Positions 14,601-28,455 are shown, numbered from the stretch's first letter. The stretch: DNA of 64,000 bases from Paratinospora sagittata (GCA_035771175.1 JAYMFD010003480.1:1-64000); one strand, 5' to 3'. A program made the numbers and translations. Notes: generated by a model from the letters alone, not told the origin.

Positions 14601-17600
14601 TGGATTGGTCGCGATTGCCTCAAACACATTTTCTAAGTAAATTTAGTTCATTTGAACTAAAATTTGAGATTTAGGGGTCAAAAATTTATCGGGATATTGG
14701 AACGGAGTTCCATCTATTCCGGGGGTTCCTAGAAGGATATTGAGACTCGCTCAAGGACTTGGTGGAGAAAGCAATCCGGTGGTTTGGTCGCGATTGCCTC
14801 AAACACATTTTCTAAGTAAATTTAGTTCATTTTAACCAAAATTTGAGATTGAGGCGTCAAAAATTTATCGGGATATTGGAACGGAGTTCCATCTATTCCG
14901 GGGGTTCCTAGAAGGATATTGAGACTCGCTCAAAGACTTGGAGGAGAAAGCAATCCGGTGGATTGGTCGCGATTGCCTCAAATACATTTTCTAAGTAAAT
15001 TTAGTTCATTTAAACCAAAATTTGAGATTCAGGGGTCAAAAATTCATCGAAATATTGGAACGGAGTTCCATCTATTCTGGGGGTTGCTAGAAGGATATTA
15101 GGACTCGCTCAAAGAGTTGGTAGAGAAAGCAATACGGTGGATTGGTCGCGATTGCCTCAAACACATTTTCTAAGTAAATTTAGTTCATTTAAACCAAAAT
15201 TTTAGATTTGGGGGTCAAAAATGCATCAGGATATTGAAACGGAGTTCCATCTATTCTGGGGGTTGCTTGAAGGATATTGGGACTCGCTAAAGGAGTTGGT
15301 GGACAAAGCAATCCGGTGGATTGGTCGCGATTGCCTCAAACACTTTTTCTAAGTAAATTTAGTTTATTTAAACTAAAATTTTAGATTTGGGGGTCAAAAA
15401 TTAATCGGGATATTGAAACGGAGTTCCATCTATTCTGGGGGTTGCTTGAAGGATATTGGGACTCGCTCAAAAAGTTGGTGGATAAAGCAATCTGGTGGAT
15501 TGGTCACGATTGCCTCAAACACATTTTCTAAGTAAATTTAGTTCATTTAAAACAAAATTTGACATTTAGGGTTCAAAAATTCATCGGGATATTGGAACGG
15601 AGTTCCATCTATTATGGGGGGTTGTTTGAAGGATATTGGGACTCGCTAAAGGAGTTGGTGGACAAAGCAATCCGGTGGATTGGTCGTGATTGCCTCAAAC
15701 ACTTTTTCTAAGTATATATAGTTCATTTAAACCAAATATTTAGATTTATGGGTCAAAAACTTGACCGGGATATTGGAAAGGAGTTCCATCTATTCCAGGG
15801 TTCGTAGAAGGATATTGGGACTCGCTCAAAGAGTTGGTGGAGAAAGCAATATGGTGCATTGGTCGCGATTGCCTGAAACACATTTCCAAAGTAAATTTAG
15901 TTAATTTAGACCAAAATTTGAGATTTAGTGATCAAAAATTCATCGGGATATTGGAACGGAGTTCCATCTATTCTTGGGGGTTGCTAGAAGGATATTGGGA
16001 CTCGCTCAAAGAGTTGGCGGAGAAAGCAATCCGGTGGATTGGTCGCGATTGCCTCAAACACATTTTCTAAGTAAATTTAGTTCATTTAAACCAAAATTTG
16101 AGATTTAATGGTCAAAAATTCATCGGGATATTGAAACGGAGTTCCATCTACTCTGGGGGTTGCTTGAAGGATATTGGGACTCGCTCAAGGAGTTGGTAGA
16201 AAAATCTCGTGGATTGGTCGCGATTGCCTTAATTACTTTTTCTAATTATATTTATTTCATTTAAACCAAAATTTTAGATTTGGGGGTCAAAAATTAATCG
16301 GGATATTGAAACGGAGTTCCATCTATTCTGGGGGTTCCTAGGAGGATATTGGGACTCGCGCAAAGAGTTGGTGGAGAAAGCAATCTGGTGGATTGGTAGC
16401 GATTGCCTCAAACACATTTTCTAAGTAAATTTAGTTCATTTAAACCAACATTTGTGATTTAGAGGTCAAAAATTCATCGGGATATTGGAACGGAGTTCCA
16501 TCTATTCTGGGGGTTGCTAGAAGGATATTGGGACTCGCTTAAAGAGTAGGTGGAGAAAGCAATCAGGTGGATTGGTCGCGATTGCCTCAAACACATTTTC
16601 TAAGTAAATTTAGTTCATTTGAACTAAAATTTGAGATTTAGGGGTCAAAAATTTATCGGGATATTGGAACGGAGTTCCATCTATTCCGGGGGTTCCTAGA
16701 AGGATATTGAGACTCGCTCAAAGACTTGGTGGAGAAAGCAATCCGGTGGTTTGGTCGCGATTGCCTCAAACACATTTTCTAAGTAAATTTAGTTCATTTT
16801 AACCAAAATTTGAGATTGAGGCGTCAAAAATTTATCGGGATATTGGAACGGAGTTCCATCTATTCCGGGGGTTCCTAGAAGGATATTGAGACTCGCTCAA
16901 AGACTTGGAGGAGAAAGCAATCCGGTGGATTGGTCGCGATTGCCTCAAATACATTTTCTAAGTAAATTTAGTTCATTTAAACCAAAATTTGAGATTGAGG
17001 GGTCAAAAATTCATCGGAATATTGGAACGGAGTTCCATCTATTCTGGGGGTTGCTAGAAGGATATTAGGACTCGCTTAAAGAGTTGGTAGAGAAAGCAAT
17101 ACGGTGGATTGGTCGCGATTGCCTCAAACACATTTTCTAAGTAAATTTAGTTCATTTAAACCAAAATTTTAGATTTGGGGGTCAAAAATGCATCAGGATA
17201 TTGAAATGGAGTTCCATCTATTCTGGGGGTTGCTTGAAGGATATTGGGACTCGCTAAAGGAGTTGGTGGACAAAGCAATCCGGTGGATTGGTCGCGATTG
17301 CCTCAAACACTTTTTCTAAGTAAATTTAGTTTATTTAAACTAAAATTTTAGATTTGGGGGTCAAAAATTAATCGGGATATTGAAACGGAGTTCCATCTAT
17401 TCTGGGGGTTGCTTGAAGGATATTGGGACTCGCTCAAAAAGTTGGTGGATAAAGCAATCTGGTGGATTGGTCACGATTGCCTCAAACACATTTTCTAAGT
17501 AAATTTAGTTCATTTAAAACAAAATTTGACATTTAGGGTTCAAAAATTCATCGGGATATTGGAACGGAGTTCCATCTATTATGGGGGGTTGTTTGAAGGA

Positions 17601-19330
17601 TATTGGGACTCGCTAAAGGAGTTGGTGGACAAAGCAATACGGTGGATTGGTCGCGATTGCCTCAAACACATTTTCTAAGTAAATTTAGTTCATTTAAACC
17701 AAAATTTTAGATTTGGGGGTCAAAAATGCATCAGGATATTGAAACGGAGTTCCATCTATTCTGGGGGTTGCTTGAAGGATATTGGGACTCGCTAAAGGAG
17801 TTGGTGGACAAAGCAATCCGGTGGATTGGTCGCGATTGCCTCAAACACTTTTTCTAAGTAAATTTAGTTTATTTAAACTAAAATTTTAGATTTGGGGGTC
17901 AAAAATTAATCGGGATATTGAAACGGAGTTCCATCTATTCTGGGGGTTGCTTGAAGGATATTGGGACTCGCTCAAAAAGTTGGTGGATAAAGTAATCTGG
18001 TGGATTGGTCACGATTGCCTCAAACACATTTTCTAAGTAAATTTAGTTCATTTAAAACAAAATTTGACATTTAGGGTTCAAAAATTCATCGGGATATTGG
18101 AACGGAGTTCCATCTATTATGGGGGGTTGTTTGAAGGATATTGGGACTCGCTAAAGGAGTTGGTGGACAAAGCAATCCGGTGGATTGGTCGTGATTGCCT
18201 CAAACACTTTTTCTAAGTATATATAGTTCATTTAAACCAAATATTTAGATTTATGGGTCAAAAACTTGACCGGGATATTGGAAAGGAGTTCCATCTATTC
18301 CAGGGTTCGTAGAAGGATATTGGGACTCGCTCAAAGAGTTGGTGGAGAAAGCAATATGGTGCATTGGTCGCGATTGCCTGAAACACATTTCCAAAGTAAA
18401 TTTAGTTAATTTAGACCAAAATTTGAGATTTAGTGATCAAAAATTCATCGGGATATTGGAACGGAGTTCCATCTATTCTTGGGGGTTGCTAGAAGGATAT
18501 TGGGACTCGCTCAAAGAGTTGGCGGAGAAAGCAATCCGGTGGATTGGTCGCGATTGCCTCAAACACATTTTCTAAGTAAATTTAGTTCATTTAAACCAAA
18601 ATTTGAGATTTAATGGTCAAAAATTCATCGGGATATTGAAACGGAGTTCCATCTACTCTGGGGGTTGCTTGAAGGATATTGGGACTCGCTCAAGGAGTTG
18701 GTAGAAAAATCCCGTGGATTGGTCGCGATTGCCTTAATTACTTTTTCTAATTATATTTATTTCATTTAAACCAAAATTTTAGATTTGGGGGTCAAAAATT
18801 AATCGGGATATTGAAACGGAGTTCCATCTATTCTGGGGGTTCCTAGGAGGATATTGGGACTCGCGCAAAGAGTTGGTGGAGAAAGCAATCTGGTGGATTG
18901 GTAGCGATTGCCTCAAACACATTTTCTAAGTAAATTTAGTTCATTTAAACCAACATTTGTGATTTAGAGGTCAAAAATTCATCGGGATATTGGAATGGAG
19001 TTCCATCTATTCTGGGGGTTGCTAGAAGGATATTGGGACTCGCTTAAAGAGTAGGTGGAGAAAGCAATTAGGTGGATTGGTCGCGATTGCCTCAAACACA
19101 TTTTCTAAGTAAATTTAGTTCATTTTAACCAAAATTTGAGATTTAGGGGTCAAAAATTTATCGGGATATTGGAACGGAGTTCCATCTATTCCGGAGGTTC
19201 CTAGAAGGATATTGAGACTCGCTCAAAGACTTGGTGGAGAAAGCAATCCGGTGGATTGGTCGCGATTGCCTCAAACACATTTTCTAAGTAAATTGAGTTC
19301 ATTTAAACCAAAATTTGAGATTGAGGGGTC
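11639..19330 (+). repeat. 11-mer higher-order repeat block (1.967 kb period)
   Basis: E-type monomers (GGGTTCAAAAATTC) begin at 11639, 13604, 15571, 17538 and 18076. The first three intervals are 1965, 1967 and 1967 bp, each eleven monomers in the order E, F/G, H, I, J, K, A, A, B, C, D. Compared with the 12-mer at the left end of the window, one monomer is missing. The second position is a fusion that begins as F (TTGACCGGG, GGTTCGTAG) and ends as G (ATGGTGCATTGG, CTGAAACACATTTCC). The block is interrupted by a three-monomer step at 17538-18075. It ends near 19330, where a B-type start runs into an H-type end. Confidence 0.9.
17538..18075 (+). repeat. Three-monomer insertion (E/B fusion, C, D) in the 11-mer block
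   Basis: The E monomer at 17538 starts normally (TTATGGGGGGTTGTTTGAAGG, GGACAAAGC) but from about 17637 continues as B type (AATACGGTGG, TCGCGATT, CACATTTTCTAAG). It is followed by C and D, and then by a second E at 18076. The E-to-E distance here is 538 bp, three monomers. Markers to either side (15834 and 18339) are accordingly 2505 bp apart, fourteen monomers instead of eleven. This fits one unequal exchange between an E and a B monomer of sister copies. Confidence 0.85.
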
Positions 19331-20900
19331 AAAAATTAATCAGAATATTGGAACGGAGTTCCATCTATTCTGGGGGTTGCTAGAAGGATATTGGGACTCG
19401 CTCAAAGAGTTGGCGGAGAAAGCAATCCGGTGGATTGGTCGCGATTGCCTCAAACACATTTTCTAAGTAAATTTAGTTCATTTAAACCAAAATTTGAGAT
19501 TTAATGGTCAAAAATTCATCGGGATATTGAAACGGAGTTCCATCTATTCTGGGGGTTGCTTGAAGGATATTGGGACTCGCTCAAGGAGTTGGTAGAAAAA
19601 TCCCGTGGATTGGTCGCGATTGCCTTAATTACTTTTTCTAATTATATTTAGTTCATTTAAACCAAAATTTTAGATTTGGGGGTCAAAAATTAATCGGGAT
19701 ATTGAAACGGAGTTCCATCTATTCTGGGGGTTCCTAGGAGGATATTGGGACTCGGTCAAAGAGTTGGTGGAGAAAGCAATCTGGTGGATTGGTAGCGATT
19801 GCCTCAAACACATTCTCTAAGTAAATTTAGTTCATTTAAACCAAAATTTGTGATTTAGAGGTCAAAAATTAATCGGGATATTGGAACGGAGTTCCATCTA
19901 TTCTGGGGGTTGCTAGAAGGATTTTGGGACTCGCTCAAAGACTTGGTGGAGAAGGCAATCCGGTGGATTGGTCGCGATTGCCTCAAACACATTTTCTAAG
20001 TAAATTTAATTCATTTAAACCAAAATTTGAGATTGAGGGGTCAAAAATTAATCGGAATATTGGAACGGAGTTCCTTTTATTCTGGGGGTTGCTTTAAGGA
20101 TATTGGGACTCGCTTAAGGAGTTGGTAGATAAAGCAATCCGGTGGATTGGTCGCGATAACCTCAAACACTTTTTCTAAGTATATTTAGTTCATTTAAACC
20201 AAAATTTAGATTTGGGGGTCAAAAATTCACCGGGATATTGGAACGGAGTTCCATCTATTCTGGGGGTTCCTAAAAGGATATTGGGACTCGCTCAAAGAGT
20301 TGGGAGAGAAAGCAATACGGTGGATTGGTCGCAATTGCCTCAAACACATTTTCTAAGTAAATTTAGTTCATTTAAACCAAAATTTGAGATTTAGGGGTCA
20401 AAAATTTATCGGGATATTGGAACGGAGTTCCATCTATTCCGGGGGTTCCTAGAAAGATATTGAGACTCGCTCAAAGACTTGGTGGAGAAAGCAATCCGGT
20501 GGATTGGTCGCGATTGCCTCAAACACATTTTCTAAGTAAATTTAGTTCATTTTAACCAAAATTTGAGATTGAGGGGTCAAAAATTCATCGAAATATTGGA
20601 ACGGAGTTCCATCTATTCTGGGGGTTGCTAGAAGGATATTAGGACTCGCTCAAAGAGTTGGTAGAGAAAGCAATACGGTGGATTGGTCGCGATTGCTTCA
20701 AACACATTTTCTAAGTAAATTTAAGCCATTTAAACCAAAATTTGAGATTGAGGGGTCGAAAATTCATCGGAATATTGGAACGGAGTTCCATCTATTCTGG
20801 GGGTTGCTCGAAGGATATTAGGACTCGCTCATAGAGTTGGTGGAGAAAGCAATACGGTGGATTGGTCGCGATTGCTTCAAACACATTTTCTAAGTAAATT
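19331..20900 (+). repeat. Mosaic satellite, about 9 monomers
   Basis: No gene is visible. After the B/H fusion near 19328 come I, J, K-like, B- and N-like, O, A and two B-type monomers. Near 20094 a monomer has GCTTTAAGGATATTGGG and an unusual GATAACCTC in place of GATTGCCTC. Order does not match the 11-mer on the left or the repeated 3.4 kb segment on the right. Confidence 0.7.
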
Positions 20901-23900
20901 TAGTTCATTTAAACCAAAATTTTAGATTTGGGGGTCGAAAATTCATCGGGATATTGGAACGGAGTTCCATCTATTCTAGGGGTTCCTAAAAGGATATTGG
21001 GACTCGCTCAAAGAGTTGGTAGAGAAAGCAATACGGTGGATTGGTCGCGATTGCCTCAAACACATTTTCTAAGTAAATTTAGTTCATTTAAACCAAAATT
21101 TGAGATTGAGGGGTCAAAAATTCATCGGAATATTGGAACGGAGTTTCATCTATTCTGGGTGTTGCTAGAAGGATATTAGGACTCGCTCAAAGAGTTGGTA
21201 GAGAAAGCAATACGGTGGATTGGTCGCGATTGCCTCAAACACATTTTCTAAGTAAATTTAGTTCATTTAAACCAAAATTTTAGATTTGGGGGTCAAAAAT
21301 TCATCAGGATATTGAAACGGAGTTCCATCTATTCTGGGGGTTGCTTGAAGGATATTGGGACTCGCTAGAGGAGTTGGTGGACAAAGCAATCCGGTGGATT
21401 GGTCGCGGTTGCCTCAAACATTTTTTCTAAGTAAATTTAGTTCATTTAAACCAAAATTTTAGATTTGGGGGTCAAAAATTAATCGGGATATTGAAACGGA
21501 GTTCCATCTATTCTGGGGGTTGCTTGAAGGATATTGGGACTCGCTCAAAGAGTTGGTGGAGAAAGCAATCTGGTGGATTGGTCGCGATTGCCTCAAACAC
21601 AGTTTCTAAGTAAATTTAGTTCATTTAAAACAAAATTTGACATTTAGGGTTCAAAATTTCATCGAGATATTGGAACGGAGTTCCAACTATTATGGGGGGT
21701 TGTTTGAAGGATGTTGGGACTCGCTAAAGGAGTTGGTGGACAAAGCAATCCGGTGGATTGGTCGTGATTGCCTCAAACACTTTTTCTAAGTATATTTAGT
21801 TCATTTAAACCAAATATTTAGATTTATGGGTCAAAAATTGACCGGGATATTGGAACGGAGTTCCATCTATTCCGGGGTTCGTAGAAGGATATTGGGACTC
21901 GCTCAAAGAGTTGGTGGAGAAAGCAATATGGTGCATTGGTCGCGATTGCCTCAATTACTTTTTCTAATTATATTTAGTTCATTTAAACCAAAATTTTAGA
22001 TTTGGGGGTCAAAAATTAGTCGGGATATTGAAACGGAGTTCCATCTATTCTGGGGGTTCCTAGGAGGATATTGGGACTCGCTCAAAGAGTTGGTGGAGAA
22101 AGCAATCTAGTGGATTGGTAGCGATTGCCTCAAACACAAATTCTAAGTAAATTTAGTTCATTTAAACCAAAATTTGAGATTTAGAGGTCAAAAATTCATC
22201 GGGATATTGGAACGGAGTTCCATCTATTATGGGGGTTGCTAGAAGGATATTAGGACTCGCTCATAGAGTTGGTGGAGAAGGCAATACGGTGGATTGGTCG
22301 CGATTGCTTCAAACACATTTTCTAAGTAAATTTAGTTCATTTAAACCAAAATTTTAGATTTGGGGGTCAAAAATTAATCGGGATAGTGAAACGGAGTTCC
22401 ATATATTCTGGGGGTTGCTTGAAGGATATTGGGACTCGCTTAAGGAGTTGGTAGATAAAGCAATCCGGTGGATTGGTCGCGATTGCCTCAAACACTCTTT
22501 CTAAGTATATTTAGTTCATTTAAACCAAAATTTAGATTTGGGGGTCAAAAATTCACCGGGATATTGGAACGGAGTTCCATCTATTCTTGGGTTCCTAAAA
22601 GGATATTGGGACTCGCTAAAGGAGTTGGTGGACAAAGCAATCCGGTGGATTGGTCGCGATTACCTCAAACACTTTTTCTAAGTATATTTAGTTCATTTAA
22701 ACCAAATATTTAGATTTATGGGTAAAAAATTCACCGGGATATTGGAACGGAGTTCCATCTATTCCGGGGTTCCTAGAAGGATATTGGGACTCGCTCAAAG
22801 AGTTGGTGGAGAAAGCAATATGGTGGATTGGTCGCGATTGCCTCAAACACATTTCCTAAGTAAATTTAGTTCATTTAAACCAAATTTTGAGATTTAGTGG
22901 TCAAAAATTCATCAGGATATTGGAACGGAGTTCCATCTATTCTGGGGGGGTTGCTAGAAGGATATTGGGACTCGCTCAAAGAGTTGGTGGAGAAAGCAAT
23001 CCGGTGGATTGGTCGCGATTGCCTCAAACACATTTTCTAAGTAAATTTAGTTCATTTAAACCAAAATTTTAGATTTGGGGGTCAAAAATTCATCGGGATA
23101 GTGAAACGGAGTTCTATCTATTCTGGGGGTTGCTTGAAGGATATTGGGACTAGCTTAAGGAGTTGGTAGATAAAGCAATCCGGTGGATTGGTCGCGATTG
23201 CCTCAAACGCTTTTTCTAAGTATATTTAGTTCATTTAAACCAAAATTTAGATTTGGGGGTCAAAAATTCACCGGGATATTGGAACGGAGTTCCATCTATT
23301 CCGGGGGTTCCTAAAAGGATATTGGGATTCGCTCAAAGAGTTGGTAGAGAAAGCAATTCGGTGGATTGGTCGCGATTGCCTCAAACACATTTTCTAAGTA
23401 AATTTAGTTCATTTACACCAAAATTTGAGATTTAGGGGTCAAAAATTTATCGGGATATTGGAACGGAGTTCCATCTATTCTGGGGGTTGCTAAAAGGATA
23501 TTGAGACTCGCTCAAAGACTTGGTGGAGAAAGCAATCTGGTGGATTGGTCGCGATTGCCTCAAACACATTTTCTAAGTAAATTTAGTTCATTTAAAACAA
23601 AATTTGACATTTAGGGTTCAAAAATTCATCGGGATATTGGAACGGAGTTCCATCTATTCTGGGGGGTTGTTTGAAGGATATTGGGACTCGCTAAAGGAGT
23701 TGGTGGACAAAGCAATCCGGTGGATTGGTCGTGATTGCCTCAAACACTTTTTCTAAGTATATTTAGTTCATTTAAACCAAATATTTAGATTTATGGGTCA
23801 AAAATTGACCGGGAGATTGGAACGGAGTTCCATCTATTCCGGGGTTCGTAGAAGGATATTGGGACTCGCTCAAAGAGTTGGTGGAGAAAGCAATATGGTG

Positions 23901-24330
23901 GATTGGTCGCGATTCCCTCAAACACATTTTCTAAGTAAATTTAGTTCATTTAAACCAAAATTTGAGATTTAGTGGTCAAAAATTCATCGGGATATTGGAA
24001 CAGAGTTCCATCTATTCTGGGGCTTGCTAGATGGATATTGGGACTCGCTCAAAGAGTTGGTGGAGAAAGCAATATGGTGCATTGGTCGCGATTGCCTGAA
24101 ACACATTTCCTAAGTAAATTTAGTTCATTTAGACCAAAATTTGAGATTTAGTGGTCAAAAATTCATCGGGATATTGGAACGGAGTTCCATCTATTCTGCG
24201 GGGTTGCTAGAAGGATATTGGGACTCGCTCAAAGAGTTGGTGGAGAAAGCAATCCGGTGGATTGGTCGCGATTGCCTCAAACACATTTTCTAAGTAAATT
24301 TAGTTCATTTAAACCAAAATTTGAGATTTA
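20900..24330 (+). repeat. Long segmental repeat, copy 1 (about 3.4 kb, about 19 monomers)
   Basis: The start is marked by an uncommon GGGGTCGAAAATTC in place of GGGGTCAAAAATTC at 20931. The same sequence of subtypes recurs 4125 bp downstream: matching words at 20928, 22468, 22887 and 23253 reappear at 25053, 26593, 27012 and 27378, all with exactly the same offset. The two copies share private variants such as TTCATCGAGATATTGG in the E monomer, CAATCTAGTGG, and an I-type tail fused onto an F monomer near 21930-21975. The match ends near 24330, where this copy passes into D (TTAATCGGG) and the second copy passes into I. Confidence 0.85.
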
Positions 24331-25038
24331 ATGGTCAAAAATTAATCGGGATATTGAAACGGAGTTCCATCTATTCTGGGGGTTGCTTGAAGGATATTGG
24401 GACTCGCTCAAAAAGTTGGTGGATAAAGCAATCTGGTGGATTGGTCACGATTGCCTCAAACACATTTTCTAAGTAAATTTAGTTCATTTAAAACAAAATT
24501 TGACATTTAGGGTTCAAAAATTCATCGGGATATTGGAACGGAGTTCCATCTATTATGGGGGGTTGTTTGAAGGATATTGGGACTCGCTAAAGGAGTTGGT
24601 GGACAAAGCAATCCGGTGGATTGGTCGTGATTGCCTCAAACACTTTATCTAAGTATATATAGTTCATTTAAACCAAATATTTAGATTTATGGGTCAAAAA
24701 CTTGACCGGGATATTGGAAAGGAGTTCCATCTATTCCACCACCACGGGTTCGTAGAAGGATATTGGGACTCGCTCAAAGAGTTGGTGGAGAAAGCAATAT
24801 GGTGCATTGGTCGCGATTGCCTGAAACACATTTCCAAAGTAAATTTAGTTAATTTAGACCAAAATTTGAGATTTAGTGATCAAAAATTCATCGGGATATT
24901 GGAACGGAGTTCCATCTATTCTTGGGGGTTGCTAGAAGGATATTGGGACTCGCTCAAAGAGTTGGCGGAGAAAGCAATCCGGTGGATTGGTCGCGATTGC
25001 CTCAAACACATTTTCTAAGTAAATTTAGTTCATTTAAA
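24331..25038 (+). repeat. Spacer monomers between long-repeat copies 1 and 2
   Basis: Four monomers (D, E, F/G fusion, H) like those of the 11-mer block, including its private TATATAGTTC, AAAACTTGACCGGG and CATTTCCAAAG variants. The F/G monomer carries a 7-bp insertion, CCACCAC, at 24739-24745, where the equivalent monomer at 18256 reads ATTCCAGGG. The group looks like a fragment of the 11-mer block carried into the newer duplication. Confidence 0.75.
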
Positions 25039-28000
25039 CCAAAATTTTAGATTTGGGGGTCGAAAATTCATCGGGATATTGGAACGGAGTTCCATCTATT
25101 CTAGGGTTCCTAAAAGGATGTTGGGACTTCGCTCAAAGAGTTGGTAGAGAAAGCAATACGGTGGATTGGTCGCGATTGCCTCAAACACATTTTCTAAGTA
25201 AATTTAGTTCATTTAAACCAAAATTTGAGATTGAGGGGTCAAAAATTCATCGGAATATTGGAACGGAGTTCCATCTATTCTGGGTGTTGCTAGAAGGATA
25301 TTAGGACTCGCTCAAAGAGTTGGTAGAGAAAGCAATACGGTGGATTGGTCGCGATTGCCTCAAACACATTTTCTAAGTAAATTTAGTTCATTTAAACCAA
25401 AATTTTAGATTTGGGGGTCAAAAATTCATCAGGATATTGAAACGGAGTTCCATCTATTCTGGGGGTTGCTTGAAGGATATTGGGACTCGCTAGAGGAGTT
25501 GGTGGACAAAGCAATCCGGTGGATTGGTCGCGGTTGCCTCAAACACTTTTTCTAAGTAAATTTAGTTCATTTAAACCAAAATTTTAGATTTGGGGGTCAA
25601 AAATTAATCGGGATATTGAAACGGAGTTCCATCTATTCTGGGGGTTGCTTGAAGGATATTGGGACTCGCTCAAAGAGTTGGTGGAGAAAGCAATCTGGTG
25701 GATTGGTCGCGATTGCCTCAAACACAGTTTCTAAGTAAATTTAGTTCATTTAAAACAAAATTTGACATTTAGGGTTCAAAATTTCATCGAGATATTGGAA
25801 CGGAGTTCCATCTATTATGGGGGGTTGTTTGAAGGATATTGGGACTCGCTAAAGGAGTTGGTGGACAAAGCAATCCGGTGGATTGGTCGTGATTGCCTCA
25901 AACACTTTTTCTAAGTATATTTAGTTCATTTAAACCAAATATTTAGATTTATGGGTCAAAAATTGACCGGGATATTGGAACGGAGTTCCATCTATTCCGG
26001 GGTTCGTAGAAGGATATTGGGACTCGCTCAAAGAGTTGGTGGAGAAAGCAATATGGTGCATTGGTCGCGATTGCCTCAATTACTTTTTCTAATTATATTT
26101 AGTTCATTTAAACCAAAATTTTAGATTTGGGGGTCAAAAATTAGTCGGGATATTGAAACGGAGTTCCATCTATTCTGGGAGTTCCTAGGAGGATATTGGG
26201 ACTCGCTCAAAGAGTTGGTGGAGAAAGCAATCTAGTGGATTGGTAGCGATTGCCTCAAACTCAAATTCTAAGTAAATTTAGTTCATTTAAACCAAAATTT
26301 GAGATTTAGAGGTCAAAAATTCATCGGGATATTGGAACGGAGTTCCATCTATTATGGGGGTTGCTAGAAGGATATTAGGACTCGCTCATAGAGTTGGTGG
26401 AGAAGGCAATACGGTGGATTGGTCGCGATTGCTTCAAACACATTTTCTAAGTAAATTTAGTTCATTTAAACCAAAATTTTAGATTTGGGGGTCAAAAATT
26501 AATCGGGATAGTGAAACGGAGTTCCATATATTCTGGGGGTTGCTTGAAGGATATTGGGACTCGCTTAAGGAGTTGGTAGATAAAGCAATCCGGTGGATTG
26601 GTCGCGATTGCCTCAAACACTCTTTCTAAGTATATTTAGTTCATTTAAACCAAAATTTATATTTGGGGGTCAAAAATTCACCGGGATATTGGAACGGAGT
26701 TCCATCTATTCTTGGGTTCCTAAAAGGATATTGGGACTCGCTAAAGGAGTTGGTGGACAAAGCAATCCGGTGGATTGGTCGCGATTACCTCAAACACTTT
26801 TTCTAAGTATATTTAGTTCATTTAAACCAAATATTTAGATTTATGGGTAAAAAATTCACCGGGATATTGGAACGGAGTTCCATCTATTCCGGGGTTCCTA
26901 GAAGAATATTGGGACTCGCTCAAAGAGTTGGTGGAGAAAGCAATATGGTGGATTGGTCGCGATTGCCTCAAACACATTTCCTAAGTAAATTTAGTTCATT
27001 TAAACCAAATTTTGAGATTTAGTGGTCAAAAATTCATCAGGATATTGGAACGGAGTTCCATCTATTCTGGGGGGGTTGCTAGAAGGATATTGGGACTCGC
27101 TCAAAGAGTTGGTGGAGAAAGCAATCCGGTGGATTGGTCGCGATTGCCTCAAACACATTTTCTAAGTAAATTTAGTTCATTTAAACCAAAATTTTAGATT
27201 TGGGGGTCAAAAATTCATCGGGATAGTGAAACGGAGTTCTATCTATTCTGGGGGTTGCTTGAAGGATATTGGGACTAGCTTAAGGAGTTGGTAGATAAAG
27301 CAATCCGGTGGATTGGTCGCGATTGCCTCAAACGCTTTTTCTAAGTATATTTAGTTCATTTAAACCAAAATTTAGATTTGGGGGTCAAAAATTCACCGGG
27401 ATATTGGAACGGAGTTCCATCTATTCCGGGGGTTCCTAAAAGGATATTGGGATTCGCTCAAAGACTTGGTAGAGAAAGCAATTCGGTGGATTGGTCGCGA
27501 TTGCCTCAAACACATTTTCTAAGTAAATTTAGTTCATTTACACCAAAATTTGAGATTTAGGGGTCAAAAATTTATCGGGATATTGGAACGGAGTTCCATC
27601 TATTCTGGGGGTTGCTAAAAGGATATTTAGACTCGCTCAAAGACTTGGTGGAGAAAGCAATCTGGTGGATTGGTCGCGATTGCCTCAAACACATTTTCTA
27701 AGTAAATTTAGTTCATTTAAAACAAAATTTGACATTTAGGGTTCAAAAATTCATCGGGATATTGGAACGGAGTTCCATCTATTCTGGGGCGTTGTTTGAA
27801 GGATATTGGGACTCGCTAAAGGAGTTGGTGGACAAAGCAATCCGGTGGATTGGTCGTGATTGCCTCAAACACTTTTTCTAAGTATATTTAGTTCATTTAA
27901 ACCAAATATTTAGATTTATGGGTCAAAAATTGACCGGGAGATTGGAACGGAGTTCCATCTATTTCGGGGTTCGTAGAAGGATATTGGGACTCGCTCAAAG

Positions 28001-28455
28001 AGTTGGTGGAGAAAGCAATATGGTGGATTGGTCGCGATTGCCTCAAACACATTTTCTAAGTAAATTTAGTTCATTTAAACCAAAATTTGAGATTTAGTGG
28101 TCAAAAATTCATCGGGATATTGGAACAGAGTTCCATCTATTCTGGGGGCTTGCTAGATGGATATTGGGACTCGCTCAAAGAGTTGGTGGAGAAAGCAATA
28201 TGGTGCATTGGTCGCGATTGCCTGAAACACATTTCCTAAGTAAATTTAGTTCATTTAGACCAAAATTTGAGATTTAGTGGTCAAAAATTCATCGGGATAT
28301 TGGAACGGAGTTCCATCTATTCTGCGGGGTTGCTAGAAGGATATTGGGACTCGCTCAAAGAGTTGGTGGAGAAAGCAATCCGGTGGATTGGTCGCGATTG
28401 CCTCAAACACATTTTCTAAGTAAATTTAGTTCATTTAAACCAAAATTTGAGATTT
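25039..28455 (+). repeat. Long segmental repeat, copy 2 (about 3.4 kb)
   Basis: Monomer order and private variants match the copy beginning at 20900, at a constant +4125 bp offset over about 3.4 kb. The few differences seen include CTAGGGTTCC with a one-base loss near 25103, GGGAGTTCCTAGG near 26178, TTTATATTTGG near 26657, and GACTTGG in place of GAGTTGG near 27463. A constant offset over nineteen monomers means almost no length change since duplication, so the duplication is recent compared with subtype divergence. Confidence 0.85.
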
